NCBI GenBank assembly: GCA_022592445.1
Contig: JABYQR010000071.1
Location: 1-64,000, forward strand
Length of the DNA: 64,000 nucleotides
From: Cytidiella melzeri
Lineage: Eukaryota; Basidiomycota; Agaricomycetes; Polyporales; Irpicaceae
Reading direction: 5' to 3'
The notes beneath the pieces are model-generated. The model was not told the origin of the DNA. It saw nothing but the letters and a program-made list of their open reading frames with translations, and made no database searches. A program made the position numbers and the translations under genes. This document shows, in pieces, positions 45,112-56,427 of the stretch. Numbering within the stretch: position 1 is the first letter of the stretch; every line of letters begins with the position of its first letter.

Positions 45112-45493
45112 CTTAGAGAGCAACTAATGGTTGTGAACATTTGTGCAACAATCCAATGCAGTGCTTGCTGCTGATGCAACTATGTACTGTTAATGTCTGA
45201 ACTGCCTCACCTCTATTGGAACTGCTACAGGCTGTGTTTTGATTTTAACTCCTGCTTCGAAACCAACTAACAGTTGTGAAACTTTGTGGAACAATCAGAT
45301 ACAGTACTCACTACTAGTGCAGCCACAAATTCACATTGTCGAAGAATGTAGGGATTAAGAATTTCTAGTTAGCTCCCAAAGTACTGGTCATTCTTGCTCA
45401 GAGCCAATACTATGTGTGGCATGTCTTCTAATTGTATTCCTTGTTTGGAGAGCAAGCAATGTCTGTAGATTGCTGCACATGGACCTGATCAGA

Positions 45494-46889
45494 CACTACG
45501 TCAAATACAGGATTTTCCAGCGTCAAAACAGTTGAAAAAAGCGTGAACTATTGCACGACCAGATCTAAGACTGGATGAGTCAGAAAATAATGTAAAAATT
45601 CAGTTTGTGGGTTCTGGATTTCAACCGTTGAAAAATCATGCAGTAAAGCGTTGTGAGGTGCCAAGTTCAGTGATTTAATCTTGTCCAGGATTTGTGAGGT
45701 AGCAAAATTGTGACCGTCAGCATGATTTTACTTACTTCAGAAATTTGTAATGATTTTGAAGTTAGCAAAATGCTGCACTATTATGCAATAGCAGCAAGAT
45801 TTTGCAAGTTGAACAAATGTGGTTCAATGCTACTGCCAAGAGCTCAAAGTTGTCCTAGGCTTTTTCTGCTTTCAAATTCAATGTACTATTCATACCTCAA
45901 ATCCTATGCAGAGTACAGAGTTTTGCAGCTGACAAATCTGCAAGAAAATTAATCCAAAAATTTTGAATCTAAAGGCAGCATTTTGTGGTCAAGAAAACCG
46001 TTGATCAATGCATCCATGATTGGTATGGTTTTGTAGCATGTAAAATCCTGTGTCGAACTGTACATACAGACAAAGTAATCCTTAGTCCCTAGTCGTTGGT
46101 CGTTAGTCGTTAGTCCCTAGTCTGCAGGCTGTCTGAAGTCGAAAATGAACATGTGCTGTGCCAAGTACTACGGTCAGTACAAACTACGGCCTAGGACTAC
46201 GGACTACAGGAAACAGACTACGGACTACGGACTAAGGACTACGGACCAAGGGCAAAGGACTAGTTAGTCTGTATGTACGTTTAGGAGCAGAATTTCCATG
46301 CTCCGAAATCTTACTAATGATGCATGTGTTTCACCAACGGTTTTGTCAACTGCAAAATGCTGACTTTGTATTCAGAATTTTGGAAATAATTCCCTCAAAT
46401 ATTCATCAGCCCAAAAACTCTGCGCTCTGCATAGGATTTAAGGCATGGATAGTACATCAGATTTGCAAGCAGAAAAAGCCTACTGCAAATTGTGAGCTCT
46501 CAGCACTAGCATTGAATCATGTTTGTTTAGCTTGCAAAATCTTGTCGCCAGAGCAAAATTAGTGCAGAATTTTGCTCACTTGAAAAGAGAAATCACAATT
46601 CTGACCTCAGTCACGCATTGTACAAAGATTGAAGTGTATATAAAACCCAGCTGAGAGTCACGGTTTTCATACCTCATAAATTGTATGCACCAGCAACATT
46701 CTTTCAGCTACTAAATCTCGCACCTTACAAGGCTTTACTGCATGATTTTTCCAACGGTTCAAATCCAGAACCCACAAACTAAATTTTTGCATCATTTTCT
46801 GACCCATCCAATCTTAGATCTGGTCGTGCGATAGTTCACGCTTTTTTCAACCATTTTTGATGCTGGAAAATCTGGTATTTGACGTAGTG
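45494..46889. mobile_element. Non-autonomous CACTA element with foldback structure
   Basis: 1,396 bp, ends CACTACGTCAAATA and its inverse, flanked by the 3-bp duplication AGA (45491-45493, 46890-46892). CACTA ends and 3-bp duplications define the CACTA superfamily. The arms are similar over several hundred bp on each side, with a 219-bp centre (46060-46278). No transposase. Confidence 0.82.
46060..46278. repeat. Short inverted-repeat unit at the foldback centre
   Basis: Perfect 12-bp ends GTACATACAGAC / GTCTGTATGTAC. The left half has repeated CTAGTCC and CGTTAGTC; the right half has GGACTACGGACTAC repeats, so the inside is also inverted. Confidence 0.7.
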
Positions 46890-47316
46890 AGAATTTGACA
46901 TCATTTGCCAGCAGGAGTGGAGTTTGAATCTGAGTCTGAAAGACCATTTTCAGTAGACTGGCCATAATGTGCTCAATCCCACTTCAATTGACAGGATGTT
47001 TGTACCAGGATGTTGTCACAAGATAGGGCTATCCAATGGTGTACTATATGTACAAATTTGTACCCATATGCAGTCTGTAAAAATTTAAAACTGCATTTTG
47101 ATTGCAAAAGTGATCTGATACACAGTTATAAAGGGCTGATAACAAAGCCAATGTGATGCCATCAGCTGGATTCATTGTTTTGTTATTGACACTGTTACTG
47201 TCTGTATTCTGCCATCAAATTCCCACACTTTGGGGGACAAAAAGGTCACATCTGAAAAGGCATCAATGTGCTGGAGGACACTGGAACAATTCTTCTTCAT
47301 TCTTCAGGAATTGTAA

Positions 47317-48054
47317 CCGGACTTTACTATCCCCATGGGTCGTCAAAGTCGCATGCCAAACCTGGACGCACGTCTAGAAAAGCTCAGACAGGTTCGGGCA
47401 GAAGCCAAAGCTGCCTCACGTCTATCTAAGGAAAAGATGGCCGAAGTTTCCGGATACACCCGTAGAGCTACTCCAGTCTTCAAGGAAGGGGACCTCGTGT
47501 GGTTGTCTTCCAAGAACGTCAAAGTACATCAGCAGTCTGACAAGCTAGGGCCTAGACAGCTTGGTCCTTTCACAGTCCTTCAGAAAACCAGTGAACATAC
47601 ATATCAGATCAAACTCAAATCCGGATATTGTATTCACGGCAACATCAATGTTGAACGGCTATCTCTGTATTGAGGAAACAAAGTAAACGGCCTCATACCA
47701 GAACCACCAGCACCAATCATAGTAGATGATCAACAAGTCTATGAAGTCGAGAAGATCCTAGACAGTTGGATCTACCGGAAACAAATGCAGTACCTAGTCA
47801 AATGGAAAGGCTATGGAGAAGGCGATGTAACGTGGGAACCTGCAGTAAATCTGACCAATGCAAAAGAGAGCATTGCAGAGTTCCACGCCAGACATACCAA
47901 TGCACCCCAGAAATTGCCCAAAGCACTCTTTGACTCCATTCCTTAAAAACCATTGGAAAACATGACAGAAGCTATTGCATCTGACCTCGAGTGGGCAGAT
48001 CGTAGAGTCCCTGTTCTTAGTTCATCGAGGCAATGAATTTTAGGAGGGTGGTAA
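47317..48054 (+). pseudogene. pol: Integrase end and chromodomain of E5
   Basis: From PDFTIPMGRQSRMPN, through KLGPRQLGPF, to the chromodomain VEKILDSWIYRKQMQYLV and WEP. A TGA follows SLY (47671-47673) and Arg-to-Trp alters the chromodomain. The polypurine tract is changed to AGGAGGGTGG. Confidence 0.9.
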
Positions 48055-48313
48055 TGACATGGATAGTCCAACAGAGACCGGATTTTTCCAACATTGTCAC
48101 AAGTTTATAGCATTAGGCGCCTATCTAGAGTGCTTATTTTCCAGCTAGGAGTGTTACCAGACCCAACCCTAACCTGGGTTACATGACATCCGGCCTTATT
48201 TATCAATAGTCCAGACCCAAACCCTGGACTCAATGTGGAGCAGTTCCAGATCAACCTAGGCTATTGTTCTATTGTTCCCCTTCCATTGTTAGGGATTCCC
48301 CCAGCTCTTATTG

Positions 48314-51056
48314 TGACAATTCCCCAAGAATAAAGAAGAATTGCTCCAGCGTGCTCCAGCACATTAATGCCTTTGCAGATGTGACCTTTTTGTTCCCCAA
48401 AGTGTGGGAATTTGATGGCAGAATACAGAAGGTACCAGTGTCAATAGCAAAACAATGAATACAGCTGATGGCATCACACTGGCCTGGTTATCATTGCTCT
48501 ATAACTTGTATCAGGTCACTTTTGCAATCAAAATGCACTATTGGATTTTTACAGACTGAGAATGGGTACAAATCTGTACATATAATACACCATTGGATGG
48601 CGCTATCTTGTGGCAACATCCTGGTACAAACATCCTGTCAAATGAAGTGGAATGTGCAAGTTATGGCCAGTCTACTGAAAAAGGTCACTCAGACTCAGAT
48701 CCAAACTCCACTCTTGCTATGATGTCAAATTCTGGTCAGGTACATGTGCAGCAATCCACAGACATTGCTTGCTCTCTGAACAAGGAATACAATTAGAAGA
48801 CATGCCACACATAGTATTGGCTCTGAGCAAGAATTACCAGTCTTTTGGAGGCCAACTACAAATTCTCAACCCCTACATTCTTGGACAATGTGGGTTTGTG
48901 GCTGCATTAGTAGTGAGTACTGTATCTGATTGTTTCACAAGGTTTCACAACTGTGAGTTGCTCTTGCTCTCTAAGCAGGAATTACAATCAGAACACAGCC
49001 TGTGGCAGTTCCAATGGGGGTGAGGCAGTTCAGACATCAACAGTACATGGTTGCATCAGCAGCAAGCACTGCATTGGATTGTTGCACAAAGTTTCACAAG
49101 CATTAGTTGCTCTCTAAGGAGGAGGTAAAATCAGAACATAGCCTGTGGCAGCTCTGATGGGGGTGAGGCAATGCAGACATCAGCTAGACATGGTTTCATC
49201 AGCAGCCGGCGCCACATTCAATTGGTCCACAAAATTTCACAACCATTTGTTGCTCTCCGAGGAGGAGTTACAATCAGAGCACAGCCTGTAGCAGTTCTAG
49301 TGTGGCTGTGGCAGTTAAGACATCAACAGGACATAGCTGCATCAGCAGCAGCAAGCACTGCATTTAATTGTTCCACAAAATTTCACTACCACTAGTTGCT
49401 CTATAAGCAGGAGCTACTATCAGAACACAGCCTGTGGCCGTTTTGATAGAGATGAGGCAGTTCATACATCAGGCAGTTCTAGTGGGGCTGAGGCAGTTCA
49501 GACATCAACAGGACGCGGTTGCATCACCATAGAGCACTGCCTTTTATTCTTTCACACAGTTTCACAACCACTAGTGGCTCTATAAGCAGGGGTTACAGTC
49601 AGAACACAGCCTGTGGCAGTTTCAATGGAGATGAGGCAGTTCATACATAAACGGGACAAATGTAACTTGCTGTGGGAGTCAATCTAATGAGACAGCCTCA
49701 AGCTCTTTATTTCTTACGCAAGCAATTTTCTGTCATCAGCAGTGAACACTGCACAAGATTAATGACAAGATAGATAAAGCCCCTTGCCACCATTAGTGAC
49801 TACCTTCATCAATGTATGGCTCCTGTTCCTGCAACCAAACTAATCAATTGCAGTACAGTCACTTTATCCCAGATCAAGTTGCCTATCAAAGGTGTCACCA
49901 ACAGCAAATGCCTGTAATACAGTCAATATTCATGACAAATGGCTTGGCAAGATCTTTACCGGGAACAGAGTTGTGTACTGAGTTTGTTTTTGGTAACAAA
50001 GTCACAGGTGCAATTAACTATTCCATGCTATATGATTTATTCAATCTGCTATCAATAACATAATCACTTGCAACCCTGCTCCTGCAGCTTATCAAATTGC
50101 ATTTAGGTTATTTAACATAGTTCAACACCATTAATGTTACAAACGGTCTTCACCTTTTCTTCACTTCTTCAATTATGCTGATAACTGGTTATCTTCTTTA
50201 CACTTGCCTTGACGATCCAACCTGTCCTTCCTCCCTCATTCCCCGATCCACATTGCCATTGTTCAACACGGACTATTATGTCATTGGTTGTCTCCTTGTG
50301 GTCATTCAACCCTCGGACCTAACTCCAATTTGTTACCATTGCCTTGGTGCAACCCTTGGCCTTTCCATACCTCTGTTACCACTCCATTGGGTCCAACCCC
50401 ATCTATCCCCTGTTTCAGGTCCAACCCCGTCTATCCTCTGTTTTGGCTTCAACCCCTTCTCTATTGATCTTTGCCCCATGACTCCCCTTTCTATTGTCCC
50501 TTGTTTCCGCACCTTGACGGTCTTTTCTCCCATTGACATTCCAAAGCAGTGACTCTTCTCTGTGTGTTGTTCTTCCTTTCTATTCCTCCGATTTGCTACC
50601 ACTACTTTGAACTGGTCCAAAAGTAGTAAGGTCAACATGCGGTAGACATGGGGGCTAGAACCTTGGTCTATCCACTTCGTATCAATATTCCTTCTATCAA
50701 ACCATCATCTGTCTGCCACTGTGCTTGACAGCAACCGCGCGGCCTAGACCATCATTTGACCTTGTGTGTAGCTACACCCAGGGGTTCTGACTTAACAACT
50801 TGTCCCTTGACAATAGTCAGTCTTAGCAATTAAGAAAAAGTCGCATGTCAAACAATTTTTATCTCCATGCTCTACTCCACAAACTTGTACATGTTTTAAT
50901 TCTGCATTCCCACCCATTGTGGCACCTCAAACGATATTGTGCTCCAGTGGAAACAAACCACCAACTTACTATACAATACAAATCTGGCTTGAAAAGTAAT
51001 ATTTCATTCAATCTTCAGGAATTGTACTTGCCGCTTGCCGGCCTTGCTAACGCTAT
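48314..51056 (+). mobile_element. H2: Helentron-like element in the E5 LTR (holds solo LTR C)
   Basis: 5' TGACAATTCCCCAAG (variant of TTACAATTCC), 3' subterminal TTCAGGAATTGTAC, GCCG/CGGC hairpin and CTAT in place of CTAG. Host joins as ...TTATTG|TCTATTG. Tandem array at 48950-49640. Confidence 0.78.
50135..50828 (+). repeat. Solo LTR, family C, in H2
   Basis: 694 bp, TGTTA to TAGCA (TAACA in the other copy), flanked by ATTAA (50130-50134, 50829-50833). The unoccupied site is seen at about 57684 (ACACCATTAAGAAGAAG). Confidence 0.9.
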
Positions 51057-51546
51057 TCTATTGTCTTTTGTCTATTGTCTCCTCTCTATTGGTAGGGATT
51101 CCCCCAGTTTCTACTGTTATATTGTGCCTATTCTATTGTTCTATTGTTCTATTGTTCTAGCTCTATTGTTCTACGTACCCTTGTCCTTGACAGTTACCCT
51201 GGTCCCTTATTGTTCTATTGTTGCTCCAGCCCCACAGTTACTCCAGTCCCTAGTGTGGGAACTTGTGCACAGACCACCCAACCACAGTATATATAGCAGA
51301 CGTTACCCTCCCCAGCTCTGCATCTTGACCTCTCTGTCATTTGCACTGCTAGGTGAGTCACTGCATGTAACTTGGTATCATACCCTATCAACTCTGTCAT
51401 TTGCACTGCTAGTATCCGGCCTCAGTGCCTGCTTGCCTGCTCATCATCGACTTTGACCTCGTTGTCGTCGTTGGAGTTCTACCCCCTTCCTCTTTACTTC
51501 ACTGCCTGGTTAGGGTTATCAGCATAGCAGCAGTCGCTCCGCAACA

Positions 51547-51840
51547 AACTGTTATCTAAGCAGAAGTTACAATAAGAACACAGCCTGTGGCAGTTCCAAT
51601 GGGGGTGAGGCAGTTCAGATATCAACAGGACATGGTTGCATCAGTAGCAAGCACTGCATTGGATGGTTGCACGAAGTTTCACAACCATTAGTTGATCAGA
51701 ACATAGCCTGTGGCAGTTCTAATTAGGCAGAGGCAGTTCAGACATCAACAGGACGTGGTTGCATCAGCATAGAGCACTGCCTTTGATTCTTCCATACAGT
51801 TTCACAACCACCAGTTGGTCTATAAGCAGGAGTCACATTT
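51547..51840 (+). repeat. Helentron tandem-array fragment
   Basis: Two to three of the about 140-bp units described for H1, directly after the E5 LTR and running into the deubiquitinase-like relic. Confidence 0.75.
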
Positions 51841-52521
51841 TGTGATGTCTTTAATGATCTGTTTTTTGACAATGATAATTTAGAAGATGGTAGAACAATC
51901 ATTCAAAACTGTCTGCATCAGGGTATACCAGATATATTTTCCATAGATGCAACTGGTAATGATGTAAGAGAACTTTGTGGGTATATGCTTTCAACAGTTG
52001 CAACTTCAACGTTGAAAGTATCATACTGTAATAAATGCAAATGTGAAATAATATCTGTGCCATATGCAAGATCTACTATATGGCGGTGTACAAAGAATAC
52101 CTGGAAAAATAAAGTCAAATGTATTGGCTTGTGTAATGAACAAACAATTTCACAGTGGATGAACACATTAATGCACATCAAATCCAAGAAAAAGTGTACT
52201 ACATGTCACACAAATACAGAATTACTGTACTGGTTTTCAACTGCACCTTCATTGATAGCAGTAATATTAGAAGATGAAATTGTCTTCAAGTCTGAACGTA
52301 CCATGCAGGCTAGTGGATATGAGTTCAACTTATGTGGAATTCTTCACTATGGTGACAATCAATTCACTTGCTGCACCATTAATAACAATGGTCATATATG
52401 GTTTCACAATGAAATACATACTGGTAGACATACTGAGTACAATGGTCATATATGGTTTCACAATGAAATACATACTGGTAGACATACTGAGTACAATGGT
52501 CATATTACAGAAGTTTCTTAA
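51841..52521 (+). pseudogene. Deubiquitinase-like (C19/USP-type) fragment of a Helentron
   Basis: About 226 open codons with no credible start. Features: DVFNDLFFDN, two zinc-ligand pairs (YCNKCKC near 52030, KKCTTC near 52195), a hydrophobic strand (PSLIAVILED) and the box GILHYGDNQFTCCTINNNGHIWFH. Paired CxxC and a G-x-x-x-Y/F-T box followed by N-G-x-I-W are the arrangement of ubiquitin-specific protease domains, but the usual catalytic Cys block is not visible and the His is replaced by Gln (DNQFT); the copy at 33060 has His. A Helentron 3' end-like sequence follows at about 52638. The family call is tentative. Confidence 0.45.
52387..52505 (+). repeat. 54-bp in-frame tandem duplication
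   Basis: Units 52387-52440 and 52441-52494 are identical, with the start of a third. 54 is divisible by 3, so 18 residues around GHIWFHNEIHTGRHTEYN are doubled without shifting the frame. Confidence 0.9.
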
Positions 52522-52975
52522 TAACTGTTGAACAAGGACGCAGATGTTCAGTTGCAATATATACATGCTCTACTGACTAAACACCTCTTCTTATTCAACA
52601 TGTACAACATATTTGTAGCATAGATTACATTTTAGACTTCAGGAATTGTATCTTGCCACTTGCTGGCCCTACTCCCGCATACATGTACTGTACCTAACGT
52701 CTAGAGGCTTCACTGAGTTAAATTTAGGTATATACACAATGTATTGCTACTTAACATGAATTGAAAGGTGCGATACACAAACCATGGTGGACAGTAGGGA
52801 ATAGAGGCTGCAAAGTTCTTCATACAAAGTGTCTGATATTCATGATGAAGTATGTAGATGATTTTATTTGAGGGGAATTGAAGCTCTACTGCCCCAGTTA
52901 CATGAAAATGCTCTGAGATCCAAGTTGTTAGAAACACTCCAGAGTATACATGAGATCTAGAAAAATGCCAAATTT
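52522..52975. other. Spacer with a Helentron 3' end-like sequence
   Basis: At about 52636-52680 there is TTCAGGAATTGTATCTTGCC and a degenerate hairpin without CTAG. The rest (52690-52970) shows no feature. Confidence 0.45.
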
Positions 52976-54080
52976 TACTTCATGAGGCAGGCCTGCTGTC
53001 CTTGTGCCTCTGCCCTTTCCACGCCCCACACCCCATTAAAGTTATCCATCAATTTTGTGCAAATGTTATAGCAGCCCTTAAGCATGTCCTCTGTGTCTTT
53101 CCCCTGTTTGATGCCTTGTTTGAGGCGCACGGACACGTGGCCCTGGCCACCTATTAAAGACCAAGACCAATTCTTGTACTTCTGGAATCCTAATCGGGAA
53201 CCCCTTTTCGCAATGATACTTTATCATTGTCCACACAGCTGCTTTGATTGGGTCCCCAGGCTTCTCCAAGTTATGATTTCTGAAGATCTGCTCATACATA
53301 TTGTTGTATACAGCAGCCTGATCATCAAGATGTTCGGTGAGAAATCTTCTGGCGCGGGAGTATTCCTCCATTGTAACATCTGTCCGCTTCATGATATGAT
53401 TTTGATGAGAGACATGCAGAAAATAGCCGGTGCCTGGTTGTTCTAATGTTTCAAAGTTGCCAGATTTGGAGAGAGTCTGATAATGGAATAGTGCATTGCG
53501 GTGTGGGGTGGCAGACGCAGTTGCCGTATGGAATGTTCTGGTGACAACAGTGGCAAGCAAAACATAAGAGGTGAGGAACTGCACGACCAGCATAAGGAGA
53601 GGACGTTTATGAGAATGAAAGGTTCAAGAATGGCAGTAGGCAGCTAGATGTAAGAGCAATTTTAGTACAGTAACCCAAGCCCAATGTAAATGGTGATTTA
53701 CTCACTAACCAGTGCTGAAGCAAGGAGAAGATCTAGGGCTGGGCTGGATGACAAAGGGTGATGGAAGGTTTGAGAAGGTAGTAAGACAGCTAGCTAGCTA
53801 GCTATGGGGAAAGTTTCAGTACAGTGCCCTGAATGCAATGTGAACAGCAATGTACTGACCAACCAGTACTGAAGCAATGAAAACAACCTGGGATTGGGCC
53901 AGATGTTGAAGCACAGAGAAGCTACTGGTAAGATCCAATTTAGTACAGTGACCCACAGATGAGTGCATCATGAATGGCAATGTACTCACCAACCAGTGCT
54001 GAGGCAACAGTGGAAAGATGTGAAGGAATAGGGGTTGAGTGCTGCTGAGGGTTAGTGGTATGAGAGGTAACAAAAAGCTT
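52976..54080 (-). CDS. Unrecognised multi-exon gene or pseudogene
   Basis: The best part is 53078-53593: ATG, a hydrophobic start (MLVVQFLTSYVLLATVVT, possible signal peptide), then MKRTDVTMEEYSRARRFL and AAVWTMIKYHCEKGFPIRIP. Near 53150 the frame changes: a shift of one base opens GQGHVSVRLKQGIKQGKD... to a stop at 52976, so either a short intron or a frameshift lies there. Upstream on the same strand are three direct repeats (about 53700, 53860, 53990) of 130-155 bp, each with CAGTACTGGTTGGTGAGTAC-like sequence that looks like an exon end with a GTGAGT donor. Possible exon triplication. No family recognised. Confidence 0.45.
53690..54012 (-). repeat. Three direct repeats upstream of the unrecognised gene
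   Basis: Copies near 53707, 53861 and 53990 share AACCAGTGCTGAAGCAA and CAATGTACTCACC-like blocks on the plus strand. Confidence 0.65.
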
Positions 54081-54291
54081 TATATACTTATTCTGTGGCT
54101 TGGCTCATGTGCTGTGCTGATACAACAGTGCACAAAGCAGAGGCAAAATAGGAGTTGCAGTGATGCATATGTAGCAATGGTTACAGTGGGCTGTGTGATC
54201 CAGTACATTTCCTTGCCAACACATATATTGCCCCTCTAAATATGCTTGATATATCACACTCTCCCAAAACATGTTACAACCAGTTCCATTC
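54081..54291. other. No feature recognised
   Basis: About 210 bp between the repeats and H4. Nothing identified. Confidence 0.4.
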
Positions 54292-56427
54292 TTGCAATCT
54301 CTGAAGATTGAAGAAGAATTGTTCCAGTGTGCTCCAGCGCATTGATGCCTGTTCAGATGTGACCTTTTTGTCCCCCAAAGTGTGGGAATTTAATGGCAGA
54401 ATACAGACAGTAACAGTGTCAGCAACAAAACAACGAATCCAGCCGATAGTGGAACATTGGCCTTGTTATCAGCCCTTGATAACTTTTTATCAGATCACTC
54501 TTGCAATCAAAATGCAGTTTTTTATCTGTACAGACTGCATATGGGTACAAATCCATACATATAATACACCACTGAATAGCCCTATCATGTGGCAACATCC
54601 TGGTACAGACATCCCGTCAATTGAAGTGGAATGTGCAAGTTATGGCCAGTCTACTGAAAAAGGTCACTCAGACTCAGATCCAAACTCCACTCTTGCTATG
54701 ATGTCAAATTCTGGTCAGGTACATGTGCAGCAATCTACAGACATTGCTTGCTCTCTGAACAAGGAATACAATTAGAAGACATGCCACACATAGTATTGGC
54801 TCTGAGCAAGAATTACCAGTCTTTGGAGGCCAACTACAAATTCTCAACCCCTACATTCTTGGACAATGTGGGTTTGTGGCTGCATTAGTAGTGAGTACTG
54901 TATCTGATTGTTTCACAAGGTTTCACAACTGTGAGTTGCTCTTGCTCTCTAAGCAGGAATTACAATCAGAACACAGCCTGTGGCAGTTCCAATGGGGGTG
55001 AGGCAGTTCAGACATCAACAGTACATGGTTGCATCAGCAGCAAGCACTGCATTGGATTGTTGCACAAAGTTTCACAAGCATTAGTTGCTCTCTAAGGAGG
55101 AGGTAAAATCAGAACATAGCCTGTGGCAGCTCTGATGGGGGTGAGGCAATGCAGACATTAACTGGACATGGTTTCATCAGCAGCCAGCACTGCATTCAAT
55201 TGGTCCACAAAATTTTACAACCATTAGTTGCCTTCTAAGGAGGAGTGACAATCAGAGCACACCCTGTGGCAGTTCTAGTGGGGCTGAGGCAGTTCAGACA
55301 TCAACAGGACATAGTTGCATCACCAGCAAGCACTGCATTTGATTGTTGCACAAAGTCTCACAACCACCAGTTGCTACATAAGCAAGAGTTACAATCAGAA
55401 CACAGCCTGTGGCAGTTTCAATGGAGATGAGGCAGTTCATACATCAGGCAGTTCTAGTGGGGCTGAGGCAGTTCAGACATCAACAGGATGTGGTTGCATC
55501 ACCATAGAGCACTGCCTTTGATTATTTAACACGTTTCACAACCACTAGTGGCTCTATAAGCAAGAGTTACAATCAAAACACAGCCTGTGGCAGTTTCAAT
55601 GGAGATGAGGCAGTTCTTACATCCACAGGACACATGTAATTTGCTGTGGGAGTCAATCTAATGAACACCGTCAAGCCCTTTATTTCTTACACAAGCAATT
55701 TTCTGTCATCAGCAGTGAACACTACACTAGATTTATGATAAGATATATGAAGCCCCTTGCTACCATTGGTAACTCCCATCATCACTGTATGGCTCATTTT
55801 CCCACAACCAGACTTATCATTTGTAGCACAGTCACTTTATCCCAGATCAAGTTGCCTATCAACGGTGTCACCAATAGAAAATGCCTGTAATACAGTTGAT
55901 ATTCATGACCAGATGGCTTGGCAAGGTCCTTACCAGGAACAGAGGTGTTTACCCAGGTTCTTTTTGGTAACAAAGTCACAGGTGCAATTAACTATTTCAT
56001 GCTATATAATTTATTCAATTTGCTATCAATAACATAATCACTTGCAACCCTGCTCCTGCAGTTTACCAGATTGTATCTAGGAAATCTAACATAGTTCAAC
56101 ACCATCAAGAAGAAGACGCACGTCAAACAATCTTTATCTCCATGCTTTACTCCACCAACTTGTACATGTTTTAATTCCGTGTTTACACCCATTGTTGCAC
56201 TTCAAACAATACAGCACGGTCCCTCTTCTTTCATGAATAATTGTGTGCTCCAGTGTAAACAAATCACCAACTTACTATACATTACTCATTGAAGAGACCA
56301 TTCCTAACATCATTACTTGTTCAGGCTACTACCAGCACCAAATTTACTTACAAATCTGGCTCAAAAAGTAGTATTTTTTTAATCTTCAGGAATTGTACTT
56401 GCTGCTTGCCAGCCTTGCTAACGCTAG
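54292..56427 (+). mobile_element. H4: Helentron-like element, uninterrupted
   Basis: 2,136 bp, the only copy without a nested insertion. 5' TTGCAATCTCTGAAG (decayed TTACAATTCC), tandem array 54970-55620, a 3' unique part including ATGACAAGATAGATG-like and GATTTATTCAATTTGC, then TTCAGGAATTGTAC, hairpin and CTAG. The next base is T. No coding capacity. Confidence 0.78.

Larger units (their letters stand above)
42727..47316 (-). mobile_element. H3: Helentron-like element in E5 (holds LTR D and a CACTA foldback)
   Basis: Minus strand: 5' end TTACAATTCCTGAAG (47316), 3' end CTAG (42727). Target G|T on the element's strand, no duplication; the empty site is proven by E2. About 2.6 kb without nested insertions, with a tandem array at 43500-44560. 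Confidence 0.85.
42469..51546 (+). mobile_element. E5: 3' part of a family B chromovirus, split by H3 and H2
   Basis: Integrase (42469-42726), integrase end plus chromodomain (47317-48054), polypurine tract and 3' LTR (48055-48313, 51057-51546). Removing H3 rejoins GGGTATCTA with CCGGACTTT exactly as in E2. Everything upstream of the integrase core is missing. Confidence 0.9.
48055..51546 (+). repeat. 3' LTR of E5 (family B), split by H2
   Basis: Parts 48055-48313 and 51057-51546, about 749 bp. The second part has TATATATAG, R start ATCTTGACCT and the LTR intron (donor GTGAGT, acceptor GCTAG). It ends CGCAACA. Confidence 0.9.
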
